From contig CM077647.1 in assembly GCA_039707465.1 (NCBI GenBank), positions 46,402,110 through 46,466,109 of the forward strand: DNA of 64,000 nt. The letters are read 5' to 3'. Positions 22,051 to 34,317 of this stretch are shown here, in pieces. This DNA comes from Rhabdophis nuchalis (Eukaryota; Chordata; Lepidosauria; Squamata; Natricidae). Every line of letters starts with the position of its first letter. Positions within the stretch are counted from its first letter, which is position 1. Position numbers and translations under genes: made by a program. Below the pieces are notes generated by a model, which saw nothing but the letters and a program-made list of their open reading frames with translations, did no database searches and was not told where the DNA came from.

Positions 22051-24665
22051 CTCATTGTTGAAGTATCTTTGATAAATTGCTGTATCTTTCCAACTTTGTA
22101 ATTAGTAGCATACTCATATAATTTCATCTTCTAACACTAGACATTCTTGATAATACAGCATACTTTCTAAGATACCTTGGATGTTGATACCTCTGGTGTA
22201 CAGAATTTTATTGTGCTCCCCCCCTATCTTTGATCTTTTCTGTATCAGTTGCTTGCTGTCAAATTGCATCCTTCAGCAAACCAATCTAAGACTGAAGCCT
22301 CTTTTCGAGTTCAAAGATCTTTGGAAGTTTTTTTTCTTGTTTTTCTATGTCTGTTTTTATCTTGAATATATTTACAGATGTCAGTGCAAATACCGTTTCT
22401 TGTCTCTTTTAACAGTGCTCTGAAATCCATCATTAGGTTCCCTTCTGAGATGTTCCTCTCTCTAGACTGGCATTTTTTCTTGGCAATTTAATGGTTTCTT
22501 CTGAAACCTAGTTTTCTGTCTTACATGTCATAGTCTTACACAGTATATTTTCAAATTCATATTTAATAATAGTCCTGGTGTATTCTTGTTCCCTAGCAAT
22601 AAGCTGCAGAACCTGAAAGAAGTTTTTCATTTTTCCTTGGAAATAGTGGGTACATGTTCAATATCATGGTTGATTTTATTCTTTTATTTCAGACTTCAAA
22701 GTTATACACAAGCAGTTCATAATCTGTTGCACATATATTCTCTGGTCACATTTTTATTGTTCCAAGAACTAATGCCAGTAATATGGTCAATTTGATTTGG
22801 GTGCATTTCATCTTGTTATAATCATATACAGAATATATTATTAGTATTCATAGAAAACTGTATTACCAATTTAAAAAGTTAAAGGAGTATCAAAATATAA
22901 TTAACAGGCTCTTATTCCTTAGAGAATTTATTCTTCATATTCATATGTTCATATTCAGACAAGAATGACTTGATTTGATTTTTAGGATTCAGTACAAATT
23001 TGATGGTATATAATCAAATTAAATATATATTCATATGATAAAATTAAGTAGCATTGAATATCATTAAAATCTTTAACATGGTTGCAATACAACAAACAAC
23101 AGTCTGCAATATGATGAATCGGGATTGAGGGAATAGTTTGATGGGGGGAAAGTAGATATGTATATATAATTCAGCTTCTATGGCTGTAAAAAATTAACAC
23201 GCAGGAAAAAGATATGTTTCTCATTCTTTTCTAAAATTCTTTTAAAGAAAATCTGTAAATTTCTGGTTTATGTTCTGTATAACAAGTGCTTGTTAAAATG
23301 CATAATCTATTTTGCACACTCAGGAGTAAAATGTAATTGTCTTCTATGAATTTCAGGAAACATATTTTGGCTGTTAAAGTAGTTTACCCATCTGTTCATA
23401 CTCTCACACAGAAAATATAGTGACTTTATTTTGTTCTGTGCAACAAATAGAAATGCCAGTTCAGAAATGGAAAGTGAGCTCTGGTTTTTGTCTTAATATG
23501 TTATGACATTTAAGTCCGTTTGCCTGGTGGGTCCCTTTCTCTTGTTTTTTACTTTCCCATGTGCCTTAATTATAATTATAATATGAAGTTTACTATGATC
23601 TTATGGAGTTACAAGTTCTGGAACCCTTAGGAACCTGTAACTCCTTAGAAGGAGTTGACCTAAGGGAATAAATGTTGACCTAAAGTTGCAAATGTAATGG
23701 AAAATCTTATATAAGCACATTTGTACATGAGCTGCAATTAAATACTAATAATTACTACTACAAATACTACCAAGGAAAATAACTGAAGTTAACTGAAAAA
23801 AGAATGTCCACAACTATCTCATGGCTAAAATGACATTTACATTAAATATACCAATTTCTTCAACCAAGATTTTACTAACTTTCATTTTTAAATAAAAAGT
23901 GGTGTATGGCAGAGGACAAGCATGATGGCTGCTTGTTACAACTAAGTCCTAATCTGAGGGTCCATAGCTATATTGTCCTCTCATGGGCGTCTTTCTAAGA
24001 AATGCTTTATAAATATAGACTCATTGAACCATTTATTATTTAACATCACTCTATACACTACATAGTATATATAAGAAACATAGATCATAAAAGATAATAG
24101 CCATTTGGTTGGTAAAACCTGATGGATGAATAGAGTGCATGGATAGGTACACTACTTTCTACTAGTCCTAAAAACAAGTAGAACAAAAAGAATTTAAGGA
24201 ATTAAAAGAAAAAGGGGAAAACTCCTGGTAATTTCGCAGACACATTCCTGTATTTTTCTTGACTACTTTCAGAAAAGATTTGTGGTTATCGTTTGCTGGG
24301 ATTTCTTTTTCCCTCAACTTCCAGGTTAATATACATCTTTAGGCTTTTCTCATTGTCTTCCTCCCGAACACTAACCATACCTGTTGTTACTGAAACATGA
24401 AACATACATAAAGTTCCTCCACAGGGTACCAAATAAAGAGTAGAAAGAGTATCATAGACATGATAGGTCCAAATTTCTATAAGAATTGAAAGCTAGTATA
24501 AATGTTGATCTTGAAACTGAAACAATAGAAAAGGAAATGAAGAAAAATAGAGCATCCCAATTTTAAAAAAAAGAATATAAACATCTTCACTTGATCATGA
24601 TTGGGTGAGCTAAAATAACATTATGGTCAAGGCAATCTTTAATCTTCCACTTTGGATCAATCAAT
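22051..24665. other. unique AT-rich sequence with one hairpin
   Basis: No gene recognised. A 14-base inverted repeat with one mismatch lies at 23605-23618 and 23631-23644 (GGAGTTACAAGTTC). Small frames at 22181-22423 and 22586-22795 are AT-rich and unrecognised. Confidence 0.35.
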
Positions 24666-24669
24666 TTGA

Positions 24670-25032
24670 TGTCAGGAGTCCAAGTAATAGACCCATAGCA
24701 AGCAAGAGTCGAGACAGGTAGATTCCTCAAAGAATAGCTTTATTGGATGTATCATATTGGCACAGACTTGGTGAAAACCGACTCTGAAGGTTCCCATGGT
24801 TTTCACCTAATTAAAAGCAAAAGTTTTCCCTCAACCCCAAACAATCAGTCACATGGTCCAATCAAGATGCTGTCTGGTTGCCTGGTGACCTCACTCCTCC
24901 TTCCTCAGCCAGGTGTGAGAATGTCCTTGGTTCCCAAAAGGATATATTTTATTGTGGCTACAAAACCTTAGCTATCTGTAATCTCCCCTCCCTATCCCTC
25001 AGTTCCAGTGTGGCAATACTGAATCTTGGACA
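24670..25032 (-). mobile_element. possible solo retroviral-type LTR
   Basis: 363-base segment running TGTC...GACA on either strand, as LTRs do. On the minus strand an AATAAA (plus-strand 24739-24744) is followed by a GCTATTCTTTGAGGAATC-type R/U5 stretch and ends in ...GACTCCTGACA. No internal retroviral coding sequence flanks it, so it would be a solo LTR. The short target duplication is not clear (TTGA against GAAA), so this is tentative. Confidence 0.4.
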
Positions 25033-25165
25033 GAAAAATAGCCAAATATTGTTCTGATACAATTAATTTATGTAGAAAGTACACCATTACAATTTGGAAT
25101 AAAGTCAATTAAAAGATGACCAAATGGCTGAACTTAACTCAAGAGCTTTTAACAATTTGCCTGTA

Positions 25166-25470
25166 AATAATAATAATAATAATAATAATAATAATTTTAA
25201 TTTATAAAACCGCACCCTCTCCCCACAGGGACTCGGGGCGGTGCACAGGTAGAATAAAAACCAAATACATACAACAATTCTAAAAACAAATTAAATATAA
25301 CCTGCGCTAAAATTCCCATTAAAACTAAATAATACTAATTCCCCATAAAACCCCAGAGGCAGAGAGACTCATCCTAGGCCGGCCAGACAGAAAAAGTGAG
25401 TCTTTAATTTAAGACGGAAGGAGCGGAGGTCCGTGGTCGTCCTGATATCGGGGGGGAGGTCTTGTGTAAC
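25166..25470 (-). mobile_element. L2 LINE 3' end
   Basis: An AAT tail at 25166-25194, then minus-strand L2 3' sequence (complement of CCCCACAGGGACTCGGGGCG), ending with the L2 C-terminus DLPPDIRTTTDLRSFRLKLKTHFF and LAGLG (about 25370-25465). Very short 5'-truncated copy. Confidence 0.8.
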
Positions 25471-26130
25471 TAGGCTTTGGGTGCAATAAGTGCAAAAAAT
25501 AATATGAGATGAGAGGCAAATTGATCTATCTAGACAAGGGAACAAAGGGGCCATGGAAGAAGAGATTCTAGTCCTAAAAATGTATTTAGAAGTACAAACA
25601 TGATACTAGATAAATATCATAAGAACTTTTCATTGAATAATCTTGAACCGGAACAAATCTGCCGTGGACTACCCAGAAAACAATAAGGAACTGGAACAAT
25701 TGATACTATGATTCAGAGCAGTTATAGTATACGATTCAAACACCGAAAACACTTAAGCAGAGCTGGACAGCATGATAAAAAAGATAACCTGATAACAAAA
25801 ACTTTAGAGTCTTTATCAGTGGCATAAATAATGAAAACCAGAATTTCAAAGTTATTCTTTAAGGGTCATATAGGTATTGTAGACAAAGACAAAGAAAAAG
25901 CATTATATGGGGTATGTAGAAGGAAGGTAAACACTTAAGCACTGTGTGAATTGTCACATCATATATTTATCAATTTGGTATCCACAAGGTTATATGGTGA
26001 AACCAGGCAATTAAAAATATTTGCATATGTTTGCGACTTGTAAATACATAGATATGTGGAAATGCAGTAAATAGATATGGAGGGGGTAAAGTCAAAGTGA
26101 AGTTGATGAGGGTGAAAACAAGGGGTCCTC
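25471..26130. other. unique AT-rich sequence
   Basis: No gene or named repeat seen. Confidence 0.35.
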
Positions 26131-26132
26131 TT

Positions 26133-26364
26133 CAAGGATGGGTTTCTACCAGTGTTGGTACCAGTTTGCTTTGCGCACTTTACGTGCACATGTAAATTGT
26201 TCTGCGCATGCATGAAGACCATGAAAAGATAATAAAACATGCCAGCAACAGCAGAGACTGGGGAATCGGTTTGGGGCATGGTCAGCCTGGAGCTTTGCCG
26301 GTTCTGTGACCCAGGCCAAATTACCACTACCGAACCAGTGCGAACCAGTACAAACCCACCTCTG
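26133..26364. mobile_element. short inverted-end element, hAT-like
   Basis: Ends GGATGGGTTTCTACCAGTG (left) and the complement of GAGGTGGGTTTGTACTGGTT (right) form an imperfect inverted pair resembling the ends of the element at 46324-46634. The target duplication is not clear. Non-coding. Confidence 0.5.
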
Positions 26365-28350
26365 GCTCCCTGCTTATATAGGAAAGACTGGAAGGGCTGC
26401 CAACAATGAAGACAAAGGAGCCAATAGTTTGGTCGGCATTTGAAAAACTGCTTGGGAACATAATGCTGTGGTAACTAGTAGTTTTACATGTGAATGTACA
26501 CTTAATCTAAACTCAAGAACAGGAGATTATCATGTCAAAGATAATTGCTGCAGTTGCTGCATTATACTATCTCAATTATGTTCCTAAACCTTACAAAATA
26601 GATTTATTTAATCTGAGTTGCAATCCACTCCAAAATAAATTAAGAATCCAGGTTTTTTGAAATATTGACAAGAAAACTGAAATCATATGTTTTCAGCTCT
26701 GCAAGTAATGAAGGTGGGACTATGCTGTGCATTAGAATCTGCCAGTTCCTTTTGATATATGTGCTGGAGGGTTAATAGGATGTCTACGTTTGGAACGGTT
26801 GCTGTTAGGAACAGAGTGCAGAAAGACAAATCAGTTTAAAGTGATTATATTTCACAGCACACTTAAAGAGTCAAGAGGTACTTGACTTGTAATCTGCTCA
26901 TGTTTTCTAAAAGAGACTCATCCAAGTTTTATTCACTTAAATTAGGGAGTAATTTAAGGACAGTCATATTAGTTTCTTGTGCAAGACAGATTTCCTACAG
27001 ATTTTCCCCACTGAAGTATACAGGAACATTGGTACATTTTTCAACATATTTTTTTTTAAAAAATTCTATTTCTGGAAGTCAATAGCCAACAATTTATTTA
27101 AAGTTTATTTTCACGCATAAACTAATGCATATTAATGCAGATGTTCCATTGACTTGCAGCCTACATATAGTTGCCTGGGAATAAATCTTTCCAATTTAAT
27201 AGGCGTTGCTTGAATAGATAAGCATAATCATGGTAATTTATTTTAAAATAGAAAGGAAGTGACTGTTCATCAAAAGCTAAGAATATCAGAAATCAATTTA
27301 TTTTAGTAAAGAATGATATAGAGCTAATATAAACAAGATTCATGTATGTATATATTTCACTGACAGGATTATAGAATTACTAGAAAAGGGAAAGTGAGAT
27401 GAAAATCCAATTATCCTGGAAAAATACATGGCAGTTGTAACTACCCCATGCTAAGACAACAGAATTCCAAACTAGCATCAGATATATTTGGTCTGCAGTT
27501 CCTTAAATATTCTGGTAGTAAATGTCATGTTTTTTGCAGAATATCTTACAAATGCCTATAACCGTAATTCAAACTACTTGCTTATGCCTTGTAAGATTTA
27601 ATTAAGAAAATTAGAAATTTTTAAAAGTAGGATTTATTATTTTCAAATGGTAAAATACCAGAATTAGACATTCCTCTTAAAAGCGAGAGACATAGAACAC
27701 ACGTTTTAAAAAAACACCTCTAAAGACTTACGCACATCAGTAATACTCAAATCATTTGAGTATGGTATTGGTATTGGTCAGGCTTCTTGTCATACCTTCC
27801 ATAAAGTTAGGCCTTTCAAATTTATTTCTAAGAATGCCTCTGGACACTTTCCAATTATAGTCCAATCTTTGACTGTATCTGACACAACTGGTCCAAATCA
27901 AACCTCAAGTCCCTCCCAAGTAATTCTGTATGGCTCTTTTTTTTTTTTGCCACTGACAACAGCTTTGTCTAGCAACTTAGAAACAACTCTTCTGATTTAG
28001 TTAGTGTTGCTGAATGCAGGGCAAGAATAGTGGATGTTACAGCACAGCAGTGTTGTTGGGATTTGAAAGTCTTGCATCTTTCTCTTGGATCTTCTTTTGA
28101 GCTGCAAAATCTGTGAATATGGCAACAGATTGGCAATCAGCTCTGATAATTGTTAGGCATGTCAAAGTCCACAAGCATTATGGACATTGTGTTCAAGATT
28201 CAAGGGAGTACAAGAGACAAAATTATGGCATGTGGTTGAAATGCATAAGGTATAATCCTGAAGACAAATACATGTAAATAAATTTAGGCCTTTACTGTCT
28301 ATAATATAAAGAAAAAATTACTGTGAAACATCTTCAGCTATCCCATTGAT
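26365..28350. other. unique AT-rich sequence
   Basis: A 13-base T run at about 27937-27949. No gene or named repeat seen. Confidence 0.35.
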
Positions 28351-28357
28351 ATATTTT

Positions 28358-29515
28358 TTAGAACAAAATATTTAGGAATCCAGGATATACTTGTTCTATC
28401 CTTCGGAGAAACATGACGGAGTTGGAAATCAGGTAGGCAAAAAAAAATGCTTGGGGGAAGTGAGGGCATCTGGGTGTGGTGGGTGGGACAAGCTCTTCTG
28501 CCCACAAAAACCTCATCTTTGACAGCAGACACTGAAAGGCAGAGAAAGAGCTGCTAGGAAGAAGCCAGTCAGCCTGGGAGTCAGGAATAGCATTTCTCCC
28601 CCTGTCCCACCCACCCCTCTGCCACCCCCAAATTGCATTGATAAAGGGAAGCATGTGGCTAAGTGAGGAGCAGGAAGCCCTGCTATGCCCAGTGAAAGGG
28701 GGAGAAGAGACAGCAAGAGGAGCCCTGTCTCGCTTCATGAACCCCAATGTTCTATCTAGCAGCAGCTGCTTCCCATCCCCCCCCTCTCGGCTCACCCACT
28801 GCCACAGTCCACAGGCTGGGAAGGGCACACCTGAGGCAGGTTGTGGCAGCAGCAGCTGGGTATTCTCAGCAAACTGCTCAATGAACTCATGCAGGTGGAT
28901 ATAGAATGTGCCCAGGCAGCAGACATGGGCCAGGAGGGTGGCCTCACTCAGGTGAAGGTCAGCTCTGGAGACCCGTGTGGGGGAGGAAGAGGAAGGGTGC
29001 TGGACTGGGCCTGTAGAGGGAGGCATGTCCATCTCCTTGCTCTGCCACCATGCCCATCTGCAGACCACCAATCACAAAGAGGTCACTTGGGTAGTCACGC
29101 AGTGCCAGAAGATCATGGATCATGGCACTTTGTGGGGACCTGGTCTGAGCTATTCTTTGAAGAGGAGTGCTAGATGGATCCCTGTAAAGCTCTCTTCTGC
29201 TGAGGAGCCCAGCTGAGGCCTTGCTCGCCATCCATTGAGGCACCTTGACTCCCGATGATGGATGGGGTCCTTCAAACACTTAGCTTGGCCGCCCGTTTAG
29301 TAGATCCAGCCTCTCCCTCAGGCACATTAGAGCTGCCCTGGGGTTTTGCTTGCGCCAATGTTGCTTGTGTGGAGGGGCCGGAGGAGCAGTTAGAGGAACG
29401 CTGAGTTGCCAAAATGGCCTCAGGCCAGATGAGGCAAGGAGTGGCTGGGAGGGAAAGGACGAGCCGCAAGCTGGGGCCAGGCATGGTAATTTATCCACTT
29501 CGCTGAACTGCAAAC
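28358..29515 (-). pseudogene. GC-rich island with broken open frames, unidentified
   Basis: About 1.1 kb that is clearly GC-richer than its surroundings. On the minus strand, overlapping frames run 29513-29280, 29279-28959 and 29071-28358 (77, 106 and 237 codons) in different registers, as expected of a frameshifted coding sequence. Phrases such as IHDLLALRDYPSDLFVIGGLQ and FYIHLHEFIEQFAENTQLL look protein-like rather than low-complexity, but I cannot assign a family. Some plus-strand frames are equally open. Possible retrocopy pseudogene or an unknown exon; could also be GC-rich non-coding DNA. Confidence 0.3.
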
Positions 29516-29520
29516 AAACC

Positions 29521-30580
29521 TAACTACCCATTCAGCTGAACCTGAGCAAACTGGCTGAATCCCACTATCTCTTTCAACTATACTTCAAAAATATATTCTA
29601 TACACATAAAATACACCCTACAAAGAATATATGCATTAATGTTACAATATTCCCAAAATTCATCCTATTTCTATAAGTTCCATTTTAAATAAGAATCTGC
29701 TTATTTGGCATTTTTTTCTAACTTGCTTAAGTTAAAAAGGAAACAAGACTTGGAAAAAAATGATTTTTTTACAATTTTTGTGTGATATATTATCCAGTAG
29801 TTATTTTAAAACTAAAAGACTTTTAAATCCTTTTTTATTTAGCTAAAATGTTTCAATCCTTCAAAAATAAAACTTGAAGTTTCTTGGAAAGAATTCCTTG
29901 TCTGATCAGTTAAATTAAACAGTATTGAGCAGCAAGTTTTACTAAGTTAAATGAAGCTTGTGCCCAGATAAGATATGCATTAAAACTAAGCTACAAGAAA
30001 GCTAAACTAAAGCATGGTCCAGGATGTGCACAATAACCCAAAACATTTTGTTCCATCCTGGAACAGAACAGCCTCATGTGTATGTTCTACCAGGTATGTT
30101 CTATTGGAAGAAAACTCAAAACAGTTTAAATGTTCTTCCATCAAGAACAATCGGAACAGAACAATCTTGTTTTCATCTATAAGCCACAAAAATAGATGGC
30201 ATAGAAATCAGTGCTGAATAATACCTAGAACTAATCCCATAAAAACTTTGTTCAGAGTGTGTGTGTGTGCGCGTTCGTGCATGTGTGTATACGAATCTGT
30301 CTTAGACCAGGTGCAAAAGTCCTGCCCCAACTAATGGTTCTATTTGTTTTATTGGCATTTTAAAAATATCAAAAGTATTAGTGCTTTTTCTGAACTAAGT
30401 ACTTGAGACATCATCTCTGAAGTTTGGATGTTTTCACATTCCTAAATAATAATAAGTTTTTATTTAAGGACTATAAATTCAAATCATACTAACATGTTAG
30501 TTCAACTTAATTAATTGCAGACTATAAAGATATAAAATCAAAATCAAAATGCTGCGATACAGATAGAGATAACATAAAAA
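29521..30580. other. unique AT-rich sequence
   Basis: A short GT/GC alternating run near 30257-30285. No gene or named repeat seen. Confidence 0.35.
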
Positions 30581-30585
30581 TGATA

Positions 30586-31096
30586 TGCCCTGATAAGGCC
30601 ACACTTGGAATACTGCATTCAATTTTGGTTGCCACGATGTAGAAAAGATGTGGAGACTCTAGAAAGAGTGCAGAGAAGAGCAACAAAGATGATTAGGGGA
30701 CTGGACACTAAAACATATGAAGAACGGTTGCAGGAACTGGGTATGTCTAGTTTAATGATAAGGACTAGGGGAGACATGATAGCAGTGTTCCAATATTTCA
30801 GGGGTTGCCACAAAGGAGTCAACCTATTGTGTAAAGCATCTGAAGGCAGGACAAGAAGCAATGCGTAGAAACTAATCAAGGAGAGAAGCAATCTAGAACT
30901 GAGGAGAAATTTCCTGACAGAACAATTAATCAGTGGAACAGCTTACCTCCAGAAGTTGTGAATGCCCCAACAATGGAAATTTTAAAGAAGATATTGGATA
31001 ACCATTTGTCTGAACCATTTGTCTTCCTGCCTAAGCAGAGGGTTGGACACTAGAAGATCTCCAAAGTCCCTTCCAACTCTGTTATACTATTCTATA
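30586..31096 (+). mobile_element. CR1 LINE 3' end
   Basis: Encodes RPHLEYCIQFWLPRCRKDVETLERVQRR and YEERLQELGMSSLM (30605-30868), then frame-broken C-terminus and GGTTGGACACTAGAAGATCT before a short TATTCTAT tail. 5'-truncated; more decayed than 41108-43740. Confidence 0.85.
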
Positions 31097-31385
31097 TAAA
31101 ATTCCCCTCTGTTTTATGCTATGCTATCCAAATTTTTCTTAGTCCAAAAAAGGACAGCTACCATGCACCACAAGCTCAAATTGAAGAATATTGATTACTT
31201 TTACACTTATTTTATCTTTAATAGTTTGAAGAAAAAAAGGAATAAGGATAAAATAATAAATTAATAAATTAATTCATTAAAATGATCACTCTTCCAAATA
31301 CAAATGCTTTTTTATTTAGAAGTATATTCTACAATTGTTACAGAAATAGTGGTCTTGATCCAGGGATTTTCCCTTCACAGAGACA
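31097..31385. other. unique AT-rich sequence
   Basis: Nothing recognised. Confidence 0.3.
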
Positions 31386-31389
31386 GGAA

Positions 31390-31800
31390 CATTGGCTTGG
31401 TTTGGTTTGGTTTTATTGGACTTATATGCCGCCCTTCTCCCAAAGGACTCAGGGTGGTGTACAACATAAAAGCACATATTACAAAAATTAAAAAAAGATT
31501 AAATAAGAAATCCAATAACACAATCGACAATTTAAATTTAAAATTAAGTTAAAATTGACAATCAAAATTAATAATTTATTCAGGCCAGCCAAGGCCTTGA
31601 GGGCAGAAGGACCGGAGGTCGGGAATTATGCAAAGCTCCGGGGGTAGCTCATTCCAAAGGGAAGGCGCTCTGACAGAGAAGGCTCTCCCTCTGGGGGTCG
31701 CCAGTCGACACTGCCTGGCCGACAGCACTCTGAGGAGGCCAACTTTGTGGGATCGTAGTGGACAGTGGGAGGCTACCGGTGGCAGTAGGTGATCTTGCAA
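31390..31800 (-). mobile_element. L2 LINE 3' end
   Basis: Minus-strand L2 3' end: tail marked by CCGCCCTTCTCCCAAAGGAC (plus strand), coding remnant GLLRVLSARQCRLATPRGRAFSV and SLWNELPPELCIIPDLRSF at 31576-31800. Truncated within the C-terminal region. Confidence 0.82.
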
Positions 31801-31954
31801 GTAGATCTTGCAAGCATTGAGAACTTCTCATTCCCATATTGTCTCAAATGCTCACCTAAATCTTGCTTTACAACCAAAATTCCCTGCATGCAAAGCTTGT
31901 ATCAAAAAAAGGGGAGGGTCAGCTTTGATTGTGCAATCACAGCTATTGTGATTA

Positions 31955-32995
31955 CCATATTTTTCGGAGTATAAGAAGCACCTCTTTTCCTCTAAAAAGA
32001 GGCTAAAAATTGGGGTGCGTCTTATACATCGAATACAGCAATTTTTGCCTCCTGGAACCCCACCCCCTTCACCAAAACGGTTGTGGATAGCTTTATGGAA
32101 GCTTCCAGCTTTATGGAAGCTTCCTGGAGGCTGGGGAGAGCAGAAATTAGCTTAAATCAGGCCTTTTTTGCCCAGCCCCAGCCCCCAGCAGAACTCTATA
32201 AGCCTCCATAAGGCTATGCATCCAATTTATTTGACACAAAACTGGCCCATTTTCGCAATAAATAGGCTGGACTTTTTGCTCATTTTTGACCCCCCCCTCC
32301 AGGAGCACTCTGCAAGCCCCCCCCCCCCCCAAGGCTAGTCATGCTTTTTATTTGAAAAAAACGGCCCCAATTTCGGGGAGAAACAGGCTGTTTTGGAGAG
32401 GTTTGCAGAGTACAAAAGGGATTTCCCCCCTGCTCTTTAACTGTTTCTGTGCCAGCAGAAGTAAAGTCCTAAGGTTTGTCAGTGATTTCCTTCTCCAGGA
32501 CATGGATAAATACACCTGAAAATATCAACCTACCTACTCTCTCTCTCCCTCCATCTACCTATCTACACACTCTCTCTCTCCCTTCATACCTAATGTATTT
32601 TCTCTCTCTTCCCCTTTACCTACCTACCTACCTACACACACTCCCTACCTACCTACTGTATTTCTCTTTCTATTTCTCTCTTTATCCTTCTACCTACCTA
32701 CCTACCTACCTACCTACCTACCTACCTACCTACCTACCTACTTACCTACCTACACACACTCTCTTTCCCGCTACCTACCTACTGTATTTCTCCATCTCTC
32801 TATTTCTCTCTATATATATTCCTTTATCTACCTACCTACTCTCTCTCTCTACCTACCTACCTTCCTACTGTATTTTTCTTTCTTTCTCTCCCTCTGTATC
32901 CCTCTATCTACCTACATACTTTTTTTTGTAATTTGTCTCTTCAAAACCTTGGTACATCGTATACTCCGGTGCATCTTATACTCTAAAAAATACGG
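31955..32995. mobile_element. TA-flanked Tc1/mariner-like element with simple-repeat core
   Basis: 1041-base element with inverted ends CCATATTTTTCGGAGTATAA (left) and the complement of CCGTATTTTTTAGAGTATAA (right), TA on both sides. It holds a tandem 18-base duplication (32089-32106, 32107-32124), GC-rich sequence and a 400-base pyrimidine/CTAC tract (32521-32935). No transposase. The 151-codon frame at 32476-32931 (STYLPTYLPT) is a repeat artefact. Confidence 0.7.
32521..32935. repeat. (CTAC)n and polypyrimidine tract
   Basis: Imperfect CTAC tetranucleotide array, mixed with CTCT and TTTC stretches, inside the TA-flanked element. Confidence 0.93.
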
Positions 32996-32997
32996 TA

Positions 32998-33730
32998 CTT
33001 TTTATGTCCCCGCCCTGGTTTTAAAAAAGCTAGCCAACCTATAGCTATTTTGAATTCTGAAATATTTATAACTAATTTATAGGAACAGACTGATAATCAT
33101 GCAGAGAAAGTTCAGATGCTTCTTTCAGTTGATTTCCATAAGTGTGCATTTTATTGCCATCTAAACTCTCCTTATAAGTGATAAGTTAGATTTGCACCTC
33201 TGTACTTTATTTATCAATGGGTTGTTCCTGACAGCAGCCACACATCGAAGGCAGGCATTTTTTTTAACAAGGAGCTTCTTTCAGATAGTTTTTAAAAAAT
33301 TAATTACACAATAAACTTCTGGATCTCTGTCAAGTTGCTCGCTGTGAGAAAGCCAGAGAGAAGTCCTGCTGGGTGGGTAAACTGATGACTCACTTTTAAT
33401 ATCAGGCAGAGCCAGGATCTCTGGTCCTGCCAAGTGAGCTCTACAGGGATCCCCGGTTCAACCCACTCACATTTCCTCGGCACAGCACTCTTTTTCAGCA
33501 AACATAGCTTAAGTGAGGCCCTTTGCTTTGTAAACAGAACGCCTTGATGAAATACAGCATCAGGGAAGGGAAATTCTAAAGTTCTAGTACACAGACCCAA
33601 ATTCCTAGCTTGCTGTCCCATTAATTTAATTACTCTTAAGAATATTTTTTTTAATGTTTATCTTTGAGCACTGGATTCCAGGATGTAAATTGATTATTTA
33701 CATTTTTCCTTCCTTAAAGATGAACTTCAA
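32998..33730. other. unique sequence
   Basis: The 105-codon minus frame at 33304-33621 is unrecognised and has no exon borders that I can defend. No named repeat. Confidence 0.35.
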
Positions 33731-33734
33731 AATT

Positions 33735-33846
33735 CCTTCCTTCCTTCCTTCCTTCCTTCCTTCCTTCCTTCCTTCCTTCCTTCCTTCCTTCCTTCCTCCC
33801 TCCCTCCCTCCCTCCCTCCCTCCCTCCCTCCCTCCCTCCCTCCCTC
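33735..33846. repeat. (CCTT)n then (CCCT)n polypyrimidine microsatellite
   Basis: About 60 bases of CCTT followed by about 50 of CCCT; pure pyrimidine on the plus strand. Confidence 0.97.
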
Positions 33847-33904
33847 TTTTCTTTGTTTCATAATGCTGGTGTTGTTTTTTTTCAAGACATAAATCAGACA
33901 TTTA

Positions 33905-33992
33905 TGTATATTTATTTTAAATCTCTGTTCGCCGCCCCGAGTCCCTTTGTGGTGAGATGGGTGCGGGTTACAAATGTGAAAAAAATAAAATA
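33905..33992 (+). repeat. L2-type 3' tail fragment
   Basis: CGCCGCCCCGAGTCCCTTTG, then GGTTACAAATGTG and an AAAATAAAATAA end, the usual last bases of an L2-like LINE or its SINE partner. Confidence 0.6.
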
Positions 33993-34235
33993 AGCAGTTC
34001 TACTAAGTTTTGATTTGTGGTTCATGAGCCATCAAATTCTGCAAAGACAAGCTATGTGGCTCTATATTTTGACTATGACTTTAAGTAATTGTTCCATTTG
34101 GAACTTTTTATGAGATTGTTAGACATATTTACTGGAAATACCTCAATCTCTGCTTGGAAAAATTTAGAATGTGGAGAATTGTTCCAGTACAATAGTCTAA
34201 CCTCTAAGAGATTTATGTTTATTGCATTTCACTGT
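33993..34235. other. unique sequence
   Basis: Nothing recognised. Confidence 0.3.
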
Positions 34236-34241
34236 GATAGA

Positions 34242-34288
<47 letters not shown>

Positions 34289-34317
34289 TCAGACAGACAG
34301 ACAGACAGACAGACAGA
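34236..34317. repeat. (GATA)n(GACA)n microsatellite
   Basis: GATA units passing into GACA units with one GTCA interruption. GATA/GACA repeats are well known in squamates, notably on snake W chromosomes, but one short array says nothing about linkage. Confidence 0.95.

Noticed and set aside
32476..32931. 151-codon tyrosine/leucine/proline repeat frame
   Set aside because: Translation of the CTAC tetranucleotide array, not a protein-coding repeat.
32521..32935. CTAC array as a CRISPR-like array
   Set aside because: Plain tetranucleotide microsatellite without spacers, in a vertebrate transposon.
33304..33621. 105-codon minus-strand frame as an exon
   Set aside because: The peptide is not recognised, and I could not place matching acceptor and donor sites with consistent phase.
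34236..34317. GATA/GACA array as evidence of a sex chromosome
   Set aside because: Short GATA/GACA arrays occur throughout squamate genomes; one array does not indicate linkage.
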